Shown piece after piece: positions 26,440 to 36,361 of a stretch of DNA of 64,000 bases. The position numbers and the translations under genes were made by a program. Numbering within the stretch: the stretch's first letter is position 1; every line of letters begins with the position of its first letter. Source of the stretch: Lewinella sp050633125 (GTDB taxonomy: Bacteria; Bacteroidota; Bacteroidia; Chitinophagales; Saprospiraceae); assembly GCF_050633125.1 (NCBI RefSeq), contig NZ_JBOEFX010000048.1, positions 10,767-74,766 on the forward strand. Reading direction: 5' to 3'. The notes under the pieces are model-generated. The model was given only the letters and a program-made list of their open reading frames with translations. It had not been told where the DNA came from and made no database searches.

Positions 26440-27200
26440 CACGAACATTAATCATTGATGACGAAGCACTAGCCCGCCAACGGGTACGCAAGCTATTGGA
26501 AACACGTAGTGATGTTGAAATCATGCAAGAGTGCCGCAACGGTAAAGAAGCTATCCAGGCTATTACGGAACACCAGCCAGACCTCATCTTCCTGGATATC
26601 CAGATGAAGGACATGACGGGCTTTGACGTGCTCCAATCCCTACCCGAAAACAGCTGGCCATTGACCATCTTCGTAACCGCCTACGACAAATACGCTATTC
26701 AGGCCTTCGATATATTCGCTTTTGATTATTTGCTCAAGCCTTTTAAGAATGAGCGTTTCTATCTTTCTCTTGATAAAGCGATTCAACAATTGCAGCAGGA
26801 AGAGGAGCAAGAACAACGGGTAGATCAGTTGAAAGAACTGGTTAATTATCTCCAAAAACAACAGGAAAAGCCCGAACCCCTGGCGCTGAAACAAGGCAGC
26901 AAAATCAGCTTGGTACAATTGGAGGATATCCGCTACATCGAAGCTTCTGGCTATTATATAGAGGTGTACACCAGTGAGAGTAAGCGCCTACTGCTGCGGG
27001 AGTCCATGACCAATATGCTGGAACAATTGGGCAAAACCAATTTTATTCGCATCCACCGGTCTACCATTATTAACACCGATTTTCTTTCCGAAATTCAGCA
27101 CACCGGTGCCGGGGATGTGGTCACAAAGATGAAAGATGGAAAGACTTTTCGCGTCAGTAAGTCGTACAAAGAGGCGTTGTTCAAGCATTTGAAGATATAG
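26436..27200 (+). CDS. LytTR-family response regulator
   Basis: A 254-residue regulator. The receiver domain (1-120) has the acidic pair Asp8/Asp9, phospho-acceptor Asp54 in IFLDIQMKDM, and the conserved Lys in LLKPFKNERF. A linker of glutamine-rich coiled coil (~125-150) leads to a LytTR DNA-binding domain (~155-254), with EDIRYIEASGYYIEVYT and FIRIHRSTIINTDFLSEI. It overlaps the histidine kinase gene and surely works with it. LytTR proteins bind pairs of ~9-bp direct repeats. Confidence 0.94.
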   Translation: MTRTLIIDDEALARQRVRKLLETRSDVEIMQECRNGKEAIQAITEHQPDLIFLDIQMKDMTGFDVLQSLPENSWPLTIFVTAYDKYAIQAFDIFAFDYLLKPFKNERFYLSLDKAIQQLQQEEEQEQRVDQLKELVNYLQKQQEKPEPLALKQGSKISLVQLEDIRYIEASGYYIEVYTSESKRLLLRESMTNMLEQLGKTNFIRIHRSTIINTDFLSEIQHTGAGDVVTKMKDGKTFRVSKSYKEALFKHLKI

Positions 27201-27267
27201 GGAGATGGAAAGAATTTCCAGTTAAATAGGCAGTACAAGTAAGTCTTGTTCAAGCGATATGTAGATA

Positions 27268-28785
27268 TTAAAACGATTTCACCACCCGCCGCATTCCCCA
27301 CAGCCGCCCTTGGCGAATCCGCACGTAGTACACCCCGGTGGGCTGCCGCCGCAGATCTAGCTGGGCCTGCGTGTCAGTAGAGTTACCCCTGCCGAGTTGA
27401 CGCCCCTGCCCGTCGTACAGCTCCCAAGTGAAAGGCTGTAGGCTGTGCAGTTGTACAAAGTCAGCGGTGGGGTTAGGGAATACCTGAATACCTTCTAGCA
27501 TGGGTGCAAGGTTGACACCATCTACCAGCGGATTACAGCCGGGTTCAATACAGCCGTTTTTATCTACCTTAATGAGCCAGCCGATGGAAAATGCTGGTGC
27601 TGGCCACGTTTTATCCACCCTCCCGCAAGTGATGATACTGCCACTTGGCAATACTACTACACCGGATAAGTACGGCGTAGAAGCAGTTTCTAACGGATTG
27701 AAAAGCGTATCGGTACGGCTCCACAAGCTATCACCCTCGGCACTTACCTTCGCTATGATCGATGTACGGTAGCGGCCACTATCGTCATCTATCACGTATT
27801 GGCCTACGGCCACCCAGTTTTCTTCTGACGTAGAGGCGAGGTTGGCAAAGTAGTTCCGGTTAGAAGTAGGTTCGCCGAAAGAGGTGGCCCAAAGGACATT
27901 GAAATTGGTATCTCTTTTTACGATTTCGGGTTGATAAGCCAAGCGATCTTCTTCGAGTATCGTTACATCAGCACCGGTATTGATCCAATTCCCATCACTG
28001 GCAGGATAAAGCTCTCTTAATATTGCTAAAGTGCCATTAAAATACTCCAGTTCTCCTTCCCATTCCCAAATGATTTGTCCCATCGTATCTATTTTGATGG
28101 CTTTGGTTTTAGACCACAAATCCGCATAGTTATTCACTTGTAAACTACTGATAAACGTGGAGCCCGTTATTAAGTATTCATTGTCGTTTATCCTATTGAT
28201 CCCCGCCAGACGATCCCAAACATCGGATTCCCCATAATTAATCTCCCACAGCTTATTACCTTCGGGATCCGTACGCATGATAAACGTATCCCAAAGCCCA
28301 TCATCAGCCTGCTGCTTACCCCCCGTACTAAGGTAGCCATTGTTAGTTTCGATGATGTTCCAATGGCGCTTTGCTAAAGTTGTGGTGTCGGGATATTCTC
28401 TGACAAATTGTACTTCTCCGTTTACGTTTAGCTTGAATAAAGAGGGAATCTGCTGCTCAAAAACAAGGCCAGTAATGGCGTAGCCACCGTCACTGGTAAA
28501 AATGATCTTGTACCCTTGCTCAAAAGCGTAGCTACGTCCGTTTTCATCATAATGAACGGTTTCGGATAGTATGTTGCCCAATGTATCCAGCTTGGCAAAA
28601 TAGAGACCCCACTGCGTAGCATTCGCCGCTTTCGCCGTTCCGTACAAGATCAAGGTATCCTCCTTTAGCAGCATATTGTCAAAACTGATGCCTCCGCCCT
28701 CAAATTCGTAGGTTTGGATGAAACCCGTTTGGGCGTAAGCAAAAACAGCTGCTATCAACAATGTGACTATTAAAGTAAAGCGCAT
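27268..28785 (-). CDS. T9SS type A sorting domain protein, beta-propeller-like
   Basis: A 505-residue secreted protein from the ATG at 28785 (signal MRFTLIVTLLIAAVFAYAQ). Residues ~25-400 hold repeating blocks of the form DTLGN-ILSE, TSDGGYAITG, DPEGNKLWEINYGE and IIETNNGYLSTGG, as in secreted beta-propellers that read out as multi-bladed repeats. The end is a type A signal (VFPNPTADFVQLHSLQP ... QPTGVYYVRIRQG ... RRVVKSF). It is a surface or secreted protein with no enzyme motif; adhesion is a guess. Confidence 0.85.
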   Translation of the reverse strand: MRFTLIVTLLIAAVFAYAQTGFIQTYEFEGGGISFDNMLLKEDTLILYGTAKAANATQWGLYFAKLDTLGNILSETVHYDENGRSYAFEQGYKIIFTSDGGYAITGLVFEQQIPSLFKLNVNGEVQFVREYPDTTTLAKRHWNIIETNNGYLSTGGKQQADDGLWDTFIMRTDPEGNKLWEINYGESDVWDRLAGINRINDNEYLITGSTFISSLQVNNYADLWSKTKAIKIDTMGQIIWEWEGELEYFNGTLAILRELYPASDGNWINTGADVTILEEDRLAYQPEIVKRDTNFNVLWATSFGEPTSNRNYFANLASTSEENWVAVGQYVIDDDSGRYRTSIIAKVSAEGDSLWSRTDTLFNPLETASTPYLSGVVVLPSGSIITCGRVDKTWPAPAFSIGWLIKVDKNGCIEPGCNPLVDGVNLAPMLEGIQVFPNPTADFVQLHSLQPFTWELYDGQGRQLGRGNSTDTQAQLDLRRQPTGVYYVRIRQGRLWGMRRVVKSF

Positions 28786-28802
28786 AACCGGATAGGAATA
28801 TG

Positions 28803-28839
28803 AAATCACCGAAGTAACATTAAACTACTCCGGTGATTT
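28803..28839. terminator. Hairpin between two T9SS cargo genes
   Basis: A 9-bp stem AAATCACCG / CGGTGATTT with a 19-nt loop, in the 69 nt between the stop of the metalloprotease and the start of the next cargo gene. There is no T run of length after it, so it may be a weak terminator or a stability element. Confidence 0.4.
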
Positions 28840-28854
28840 GGTAAAAGCGATGAA

Positions 28855-31800
28855 TTATTGGATAATAATCTTGCCCGATAACGGAGCTTGGTCGGCTACT
28901 CGCAGCTGGTAATAGTAGATACCAGCTTTTGCACCTTGCAGATTCACCTCCGTAAGCTCAAGGGCTGTTACTGTACGTCGGGTAATTAACTGGCCCGCAA
29001 GGGTTCTGATCTCTAGCGTAGCTTGCTCTACCAAGGGTTGTTCGGGTATCCAGTGCAAGGTGAATTGCCCATTTGATGGGTTGGGGTATACCTGTAGCGT
29101 ACCGGTAGAGCGGCCCTTGACGTTTGTAAGTGGTTCATTTATTTTTTTTGTCCCCGGCAAATGGTACACCGGCGCAAAATAATGGCCCTGTTGTCGTAGA
29201 ATGTTCTTGGCAATATTACCAGTGTAGCTGTGCGGATCTTTGGTGATAGCTTCTAAAGCGGCTACTCGCAGAGGCGATAATGGTTCCTGTGCCCTTTCTG
29301 ACAGCGCAGCAAAGAGAAGGGGTAAATTTTTCCGATCTTGCTGTTCTCTGCTATTTAAATTCGCACGTCTACCCAGTCGTTCCAACACAGCCGCTGCTGT
29401 CTCATGATCGCCATTGTGGTGAGCTTGTAATGCCTGACCAACACCCGCTGGAAATGCCTCCAGGTTATCGACCCAAAGTGCCAAGCTGTCTTTGTCGAAA
29501 TGGATGGTGTCGTACAGCATGTGTATTACTACCGTATAGGCAGCTTTGTCCATCTGTTGTTGATGGTAAGCAATAGTTCGGCGTCCAGCCGCCGTAGCTC
29601 CAGCCCAAGTTTGTTGATAAAAAATCCGGGCCTTGTCTCTATCCGATCTTTCTTGGTAGTAGCGATCCTTCTCCAGTCCTATTTCTGTATCCGTTTTACA
29701 GGGCGGTACGCAATAATCGCTGGGACAGGTATTTTCACTAGTAAGTGCTGATACTATACTCCCAGTAGTGGTCAGTGGCTGCTCATTCGTGTTCCCATCG
29801 TAATAGTAATACGTAATCGCCTCCCCGGCATTCGCAAAATCGGTATCGACATAAGAAAAACGGTTACCTGCTGCTCGATAGTTAACTTGGCCACCAACAT
29901 CCTCCGCCAACCCCTGCGAGGGCCGAATCCGATTTGCCGTAAATACATTCCCTACGGCAAAGTCATCGCTGACATTGGTATTGGTGTTACACAAATAAGT
30001 GAGGCCACGCACTTCCTCCGAGACAGGAGGCAGAGCGTTATCGCCTTCGGCCAAATTGCCATAGTCCAGACCAGTGTAGCTATTTTTGCGTATTTCGTTA
30101 CTAAAGTGGCCCAAATCACGGCTATAAGTACCTATGGTATTGATGGTATTATCACTCACTAAATCAGTAAAAGTGTTTTCCTGTAGAGTGAAGCCAGCTA
30201 TTCCCATAACCAGGAATACCCCGAACTGATCGGAAGATAGTACCGCATCAGGCAGGTCGCCCATGGTGAAATTATTGTGTAAAATAGTAGCGTTGCTCAC
30301 ACCACTATTATAAATACCGAAGTAGCATTCGTCAAAGTCCTGTTGCCTCACCATAAAAGGGCGTGGGTTTTCTGGATCGGTGCCCGTAGACTGTACTCCA
30401 TAGCCCAGACCAACAAAAGTTCCCCGGTCGTAGCTGATACAGGGAAAAGTTGGGTTGGTACAACTGGCTTGTACTGTGAAACCCGCGTCAGAGGCTCGGA
30501 TACCGTAACCATAGTCGCCGACAGTTGTAGCAGCACTTGGTACATTGGTATTTGTAAAATCACAGCCTGAGAAAAGTACGCCATTTACGTTGTTTAATTC
30601 GGCAAATACCTCGAATTTTGTCGGTAAGGGGTAATCAATATCCGTCACAAAGGTACAGTCGCCGAATCTTCCGATATAATTACGCGGTTGCCCTTGCTGT
30701 CCACTCGGAAAGGAGTAGGGCCAAAAATTTAAATAGGGGGCAAAATCAACAGCTATTCTATTATTGGCAAAAGTAGTCCCGGAGGAAATGATCTGCCCGC
30801 CAGCGTCGTTTACGGTCGGACCGTACAACTTCACAGCAGTATCGGCTTTTTCGATGATGGCCCCCGGAGTGGTTTTTAGACGTCCTTGGTTGCGAGTGCC
30901 GCCGACGGCGTACTGTGATCCGTTTCCACCCCATACTTCGATGCCCTGCCAATAATTTTCACATTCTTTACTGGTCAGTTTACCTTTCAAGATCAATTGG
31001 GCGTTAGGCTTGATAATGAGGCGTCCTGCTTCTCCAAAGCGTACCGTTACACCGGGGTTGATGGTCAAAGTAGCCCCGTCCTCGATAATCAGATCTTCCG
31101 TAATTTCAAAATCACCGTTATTGAAGGTGTTACTCGGCGTCCAGGTGGTTGATTGATTGATCACCTTGGCCTGAACCAATACGTCTTGAAGCTGCACAAC
31201 GGTCTCGATCATTTGGTGCATGCGTTCTCTCTGACCGGTGGTGAAATCTACTGCGCAATCGAGCCTGGTGTATGACATAATATTGTACACGGGAGGAACA
31301 TAAGGGTCGCCGTTTGAATCTTTCAGGCAAATCTCTAAAAGATCAGTCGGGTTAGCATCACAGTTCTCAAACGCATTCCCGGTTACACAACCGCTCGGAG
31401 AAATCTCCGTAAAATAGTAATCGGAACAATTAGCTAGCGAAAGCCATCTACGGGGATCGGCATTGGTGTCAGGAACGTAATCACCACAATCATACCCATT
31501 GGTTCTATCTACCAATTCACAGCAACTGGGTGCTACAGTACCCCCACAATTTGACTCGTTACCTTCATCGTAGGTTCCTCGAAAAGTATGAAAAAGACCT
31601 AGACAATGACCCATCTCGTGTGATATGAGTACGGAGTTAATTGCGGGGACCAGTGAGGAAGGAGAGACTCTGCCGCTCATCCAAAGCGCAGTAGAAGGTA
31701 TATCTTTAGCAACGACAAATCCCATATTGACCTCTGTTATCTCCCCGAAAAAGAGACTTATTCCATCGTCATACTGGTAATCAGTGTTACCGAATAGTTC

Positions 31801-32152
31801 ACAAGACAAGTCCCTGTTCGTGTAATCGCTTCTAGGTATGTCTATTACCTCACAAAGCGCTTTGAAATATATATCCAAAGGGTTAAAGTCAGTATTCAAC
31901 TGAGCGATGGCCGCCTCAACTTGAGCCTCCGTAGCACCTCCAGTTCCGTCAGCCTTGCGGACAACGTGGATATATAACTTGATGTATTTATCGGTACTGG
32001 TCTGGATACTATTCAACTGAGGTGCTAAATAACCAATAGAATTTGCCCCCCCCCCCGCCAGTATCGCAAAAAAGTAAGTCATTTTGACAGATTAAAGGGT
32101 TTAAACATAGAAATGTAGCAAGGAAGAGAGCGTAACATTTAGTTGTTTTCAT
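28855..32152 (-). CDS. M43-like zinc metalloprotease with T9SS domain; signal peptide out of frame over an 11-G tract
   Basis: The intact frame (28855-32082, 1075 residues) has a pappalysin-like protease domain with HEMGHCLGLFHTF (HExxHxxGxxH), then a Met-turn candidate NIMSYTRLDC. A parallel beta-helix follows (LTINPGVTVRFGEAGRLII onward), then a helical section and a type A sorting domain (VYPNPSNGQFTLHW ... AKAGIYYYQL ... GKIIIQ). That frame starts with an implausible leader. Upstream, an ATG at 32152 encodes a clear signal peptide (MKTTKCYALFLATFLCLN and on) in another frame, joined only if the G tract at 32056-32046 had 10 or 13 G. It is either phase-variable or a homopolymer error. As written, the signal-peptide frame stops shortly after the tract. 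Confidence 0.85.
32046..32056. repeat. Homopolymer of 11 C (G on the coding strand) in the protease N-terminus
   Basis: This is the longest homopolymer noticed in the window. A change of one base would connect the signal peptide at 32152 to the protease frame, so it is a candidate contingency locus. Confidence 0.9.
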
Positions 32153-32435
32153 GGCAATGGGTTTTAGATTTTAATATTATTTGAAAAGTAACTTTCCGGC
32201 ACTACCACGTTTAGTGTAACCTCAACTGTGAGTTATTACATAATAAGTAAGACAAGCTGTAACTATCTACGATGAGATTCTACCGAACTAAATTTCACGA
32301 AAAGTCGAATTTGGATGGCTATTCCGGTGAGGAATGAGTGCGTTATTTTAATGTCTAAAAATATAAATATAATCTTTATCAGAAACTAAATCAATAGTTT
32401 GATTGAATTTAACACTTTCGACTCCGCTGCTGGCA

Positions 32436-35400
32436 TTACCCCTCTCGCAAAACTTCCACTACTTCTCCTTTCCCCACAAAATGCACCCAATACTGATCGA
32501 CTTTATCGCGGCCACTAGCTTCCCAGGCCAGCCCGGCAGCCAACAACTGGTGGCCCGTGTCCAAGGCTGGCCGTTGGTAGTCGCCCCCGATGAAGGGATT
32601 GTGCTGAATGAAAATCCTTTGCGTGGGCGTCTCGATGACAAAATCCACAGTAGCACGAAAGGTGCGCCCCTGCTTCGACCAGTGAATCGCCTGACTGGAA
32701 AACACCTCAAATGAAGGCGAAAACTGCTGTTCCATCCAGGCTTCCCAAGCGGCGGCTTGCTCCACCAACTGTACTGTATCAAAAGTATCTGGCAAACCAA
32801 AACGAAGGCTAAGTTCACGAGCCAGCAAGCGGCGTTGGTTATCTTCTTTGAGGTAAGCGCTCGCTTTGAGAAAATGTTCTTGTACTTTCACGAGTACCTC
32901 CGACCGAACTTCCTCTTCTTCCATAGAGGAAAAATAGGCATAGCTATCTCCACAAGTAGTATTCATCCCGAGTGGAGCGAGTATCTCAACAGCTTCCATT
33001 TTGGCAAGAGGGTATTCTTGTTCTCCCAAAGCTGGCGGCATGAAACGAGAAACCTCATGCTTTGATTCCGCCACAGGAAACTGGCGAGGGTAGCTCTGCG
33101 CACGGATGGTTTTATCTAAAAATCGGCTTTTCCATTCCCAAGGAGTATCAGAGGTGGTGGCATCTAGGGCAGGGATAGATTCATCGCCTTTGCTCCACAC
33201 CCGATTGAGCCACTTGCTCGAGCGGCCTTCCTGGGTCGGGTAAATAAGGTAGTCCCGTGCACGGGTCAGCCCCACATACATCAGACGCGCCTCTTCGGCC
33301 AAAGCCTGCGCTGTTTTGTTTTTCTGTGCTTCACTCGTACTCAATGCTTCCAACAGTGGGGTTCGTGCTGATTGATCGGCATAAGGATTCACCCAATAAC
33401 GAAGCCAACGACCTTTCAATACTTGTGTCAAATCTACCGTTTCCTGTTCAGCCACCAGGTCTACGCCCCATAGATCAGCCCGGAGGTTCTGTTCCAGGTT
33501 ATGGCAGATGACGACGGGCCATTCCAATCCTTTACTACGGTGGTAAGTAAGTACATTGACTGCTTGCGGATCTTCTCCTGCCCCCTGGAGGTCTTTTTCA
33601 TCAGCAGAAAGCTGGTTGAGCCACAAAAGAAAACCACTAAGGCTGGCAGCGGTATGGGTATTGTTGCAGTTGTTTTCGTATTCCAGGGCCAGTTTACGCA
33701 GTTGGTCAACATTAGCGAGACGCTGCTCACTGTTTCCCCAAACAACAATACATCGACGCAGATCCAACTCTTCCAATACCTGGTGGAGGGTCTCGGCCCC
33801 AGAGGCTTCGGCCAGTTCCGGACGAAGTTTGTCTAATTTTTTAATAAAATCGTTCTCCTCGGCCCAATTTGGGCGCTTGTAATAAGGAGTCTCCTTATAT
33901 TTCTCCAAATACTCAAGTCGATCCTCTACGATCTCTTCCAGCGGTAGGCGGGCAGCTAATACCTGAATTTCGGCAGCAGAAAGCGAGTCGTCTGCATGTA
34001 GAATGTACTTCAAACAAGCAAGCACCAAACGGATTTCGGCTGTAGCCAACAAACCCGCCCGAGCGATAGCCGCTTTTAAGCCTGCCCGATGTAAGGATTC
34101 TGCTACCGTAGCACAATCACGATTACTACGGCAAAGAATGGCTACATCTCCGGGCCGGGCCGGACGAAAACCCTTGGTTCCTTTGGGCTGAATAATGACT
34201 TTACTGGCTAGCCATTCTTGCAAAGTTCGTGCGATACATTCTTCTATCCAGGGTTTTCCCGGTGCTCGACGGCCTTCCTCTGGTGAAAAATGCCAATGGA
34301 TGATAGCATCTTCCATCTCTGCAGGCTCGGCAGGACTGTTTTCGTTTCCTGCGGGTATCCGTACCGCTTCCAGCGCGACCTGTTCAGGAGGTGTTGGCTC
34401 AAAAGCTTGGCAAAAGATAGCGTTCACCATGTCTACCAAATCGGCTCGTGAACGCCAAGACTTGATTTGTATATTTTCTTGTTTGATCCCTCCTGCAGCA
34501 TCAATGATCGCGGCCATCAGCCGGGGTTCTGCTCCCCGAAAGCCATAGATCGATTGCTTGGGGTCACCTACCCAGACGGAGTGCTTGGCCAACTGCGATA
34601 ACTTCAGGAAAATTTCCAATTGAATGGGATTGGTATCCTGAAATTCGTCTANNAGGTCTAATTCTGCACGAAGAACATCTCGCACCTGTTCATTATTCAA
34701 GAGCCTACTGACTAATACTTCCATATCAGTATAGTCAATCAGTCCGCGCCGTTTTTTGTATTCGTCATATTCCTGAAGCGCTGATACTGCGGTATCGAAA
34801 AGTCCAGCAATAAATTGGCGGATGTCTTGCTGAAAAGCGGGTAATTCCTGATGTGTCCAGGCAAAAGTTTGCAGAGGTTCTACTATTTCGCGGCTTTTGG
34901 CTCCCACACCCAGCTTCCCAATAGTAGCCCACTGGTGCCAATAGAGGTAGCCTCGCAGTTGTATTTCTCGACGAAAGTTACGCAGTCGATCTTTTGCGGT
35001 ACTGGTTACTTTAGTAGTGTCTTCGCAGTTGTCTAATGCATAAATGGTATCCTCTAGCGATTCCGCGAGTTGCTTGTGCGCCTCTTCTTTAGTCGTTGTA
35101 CCAGCGGCAGGAAGGAATGCAGCAAAAGAAGTCCAGGAAAGATCGCGACTTTTTTGCAAATCGGTGATCGAAAAATCATTGGCGCGTGCGACATCCACCA
35201 GTTGGCGAACCTCTTTACGCCAATCAAAGAAACCTGTTCGTTTGGTGAGCCCCAGGCGATCGGAAAGCTCGTCCATCTCTTCGATCAACTCCAACTGGAG
35301 GGTAGCAGCCAAAGCTTGATTGAACATTTGTTGCTGCTCGCCATCGGGGAGAATATCTACTTGCGGAGAAACACCAGCTTCGAAGGCAAATCGTTTGAGT

Positions 35401-35660
35401 AATTTCACACCCAAGCCATGTACTGTGCCGATCAATGCGTTGGTGAGTTCGTCGGCTTCTTTGGTCAGGCCACTACTAAGCAATTTGACACGTACCCGTT
35501 CCTGTAACTCAGCAGCAGCTTTACGAGTAAAGGTCGTAGCTATAATTCCGCTAGGCTGGGCATGACCACCTTGTAGTAGGGCGACCATTTCCTGGGTTAA
35601 GCGATATGTTTTTCCACTGCCGGCCCCTGCCGAGATGATTTTGAGCTGCTCGAGATTCAT
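32436..35660 (-). CDS. UvrD-type helicase/RecB-AddA-like protein
   Basis: A 1074-residue superfamily 1A helicase from the ATG at 35660 (MNLEQLKIISAGAGSGKT). Walker A is AGAGSGKT (11-18), motif Ia TTFTRKAAAEL, motif II DEFQDT, motif III WVGDPKQSIYGFRGAE, and motif VI EEARLMYVGLTRARD. Two unknown bases at 34652-34653 leave codons CTN and NTA just before DEFQDT; GTA would restore the usual LVDEFQDT. The C-terminal ~90 residues sit where AddA/RecB have a nuclease, but the DYK motif is not visible (RIFIQHNPF instead). The family repairs double-strand breaks with an AddB/RecC partner, which is not in the window. Confidence 0.88.
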   Translation of the reverse strand: MNLEQLKIISAGAGSGKTYRLTQEMVALLQGGHAQPSGIIATTFTRKAAAELQERVRVKLLSSGLTKEADELTNALIGTVHGLGVKLLKRFAFEAGVSPQVDILPDGEQQQMFNQALAATLQLELIEEMDELSDRLGLTKRTGFFDWRKEVRQLVDVARANDFSITDLQKSRDLSWTSFAAFLPAAGTTTKEEAHKQLAESLEDTIYALDNCEDTTKVTSTAKDRLRNFRREIQLRGYLYWHQWATIGKLGVGAKSREIVEPLQTFAWTHQELPAFQQDIRQFIAGLFDTAVSALQEYDEYKKRRGLIDYTDMEVLVSRLLNNEQVRDVLRAELDXXDEFQDTNPIQLEIFLKLSQLAKHSVWVGDPKQSIYGFRGAEPRLMAAIIDAAGGIKQENIQIKSWRSRADLVDMVNAIFCQAFEPTPPEQVALEAVRIPAGNENSPAEPAEMEDAIIHWHFSPEEGRRAPGKPWIEECIARTLQEWLASKVIIQPKGTKGFRPARPGDVAILCRSNRDCATVAESLHRAGLKAAIARAGLLATAEIRLVLACLKYILHADDSLSAAEIQVLAARLPLEEIVEDRLEYLEKYKETPYYKRPNWAEENDFIKKLDKLRPELAEASGAETLHQVLEELDLRRCIVVWGNSEQRLANVDQLRKLALEYENNCNNTHTAASLSGFLLWLNQLSADEKDLQGAGEDPQAVNVLTYHRSKGLEWPVVICHNLEQNLRADLWGVDLVAEQETVDLTQVLKGRWLRYWVNPYADQSARTPLLEALSTSEAQKNKTAQALAEEARLMYVGLTRARDYLIYPTQEGRSSKWLNRVWSKGDESIPALDATTSDTPWEWKSRFLDKTIRAQSYPRQFPVAESKHEVSRFMPPALGEQEYPLAKMEAVEILAPLGMNTTCGDSYAYFSSMEEEEVRSEVLVKVQEHFLKASAYLKEDNQRRLLARELSLRFGLPDTFDTVQLVEQAAAWEAWMEQQFSPSFEVFSSQAIHWSKQGRTFRATVDFVIETPTQRIFIQHNPFIGGDYQRPALDTGHQLLAAGLAWEASGRDKVDQYWVHFVGKGEVVEVLREG

Positions 35661-35824
35661 GCCTGTAAAAGTAGTATCTTTGAAACAGCACAAAAATAAA
35701 TTTTCCATTCGTTTTTGTAATAGTTGACTAAGCGTTACATTTCAAGCGTGTCGGCTATTGCAAAAACCTCAGAGAATGGAAAATTGATTTTTTGCGCAAT
35801 ACTTTACAATATGACCTCATAACT

Positions 35825-36274
35825 ATGATTAAATTCTTTAAGCCCGAAGAGGAAACCTTGATTATTGCGGCCATCCGCCGGGCGGAGATGCAGACTTCCG
35901 GAGAAATCCGAGTACACCTGGAGGAAAATCCCCGCAAGGAAGCTTTGGAAGAAGCCAAGCGCACTTTCTTTCGACTTGGTATGCACAAAACACAAGATCG
36001 CAATGGAGTGCTTATTTTACTTGCTCCTGAGCAAAAACAATTTGCCATCATTGGTGATGAGGGCATTGACAAGGTTGTTGAAGGTGATTTTTGGGAAAGT
36101 GAACGCGATCTGCTTGCAGGCTACTTTAAAAAGGGTGCTTTTTGTGCAGGAATCGTCGCTGCTATCGATCTCATTGGAGAGAAATTAAAAGCCTACTTTC
36201 CTTACGAAAAAGAGGATAAAAACGAGCTATCAGATGATATTTCCTATGGGAATAATGAAGAGCAATTGGGCTAA
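35825..36274 (+). CDS. TPM domain protein
   Basis: A 149-residue protein from the ATG at 35825 (MIKFFKPEEE). It is a TPM (TLP18.3/Psb32/MOLO-1) domain: EIRVHLEENPR, FRLGMHKTQDRNGVLILLAPEQKQFAIIGDEGI, then WESERDLLAGYFKKG. There is no signal peptide. In many Bacteroidota this gene sits in a lemA-tpm-tpm cluster; here a larger TPM gene follows and no lemA is present. The function is unclear; a phosphatase activity has been reported for a plant member. Confidence 0.85.
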   Translation: MIKFFKPEEETLIIAAIRRAEMQTSGEIRVHLEENPRKEALEEAKRTFFRLGMHKTQDRNGVLILLAPEQKQFAIIGDEGIDKVVEGDFWESERDLLAGYFKKGAFCAGIVAAIDLIGEKLKAYFPYEKEDKNELSDDISYGNNEEQLG

Positions 36275-36361
36275 GGCAACTAAAAGTTCGTCGAAAACAT
36301 TTGATAAGTAGGCTTCTTTGAGGTAAGCTACTATCCGTCCATAGAATAGGATCATATAAAA

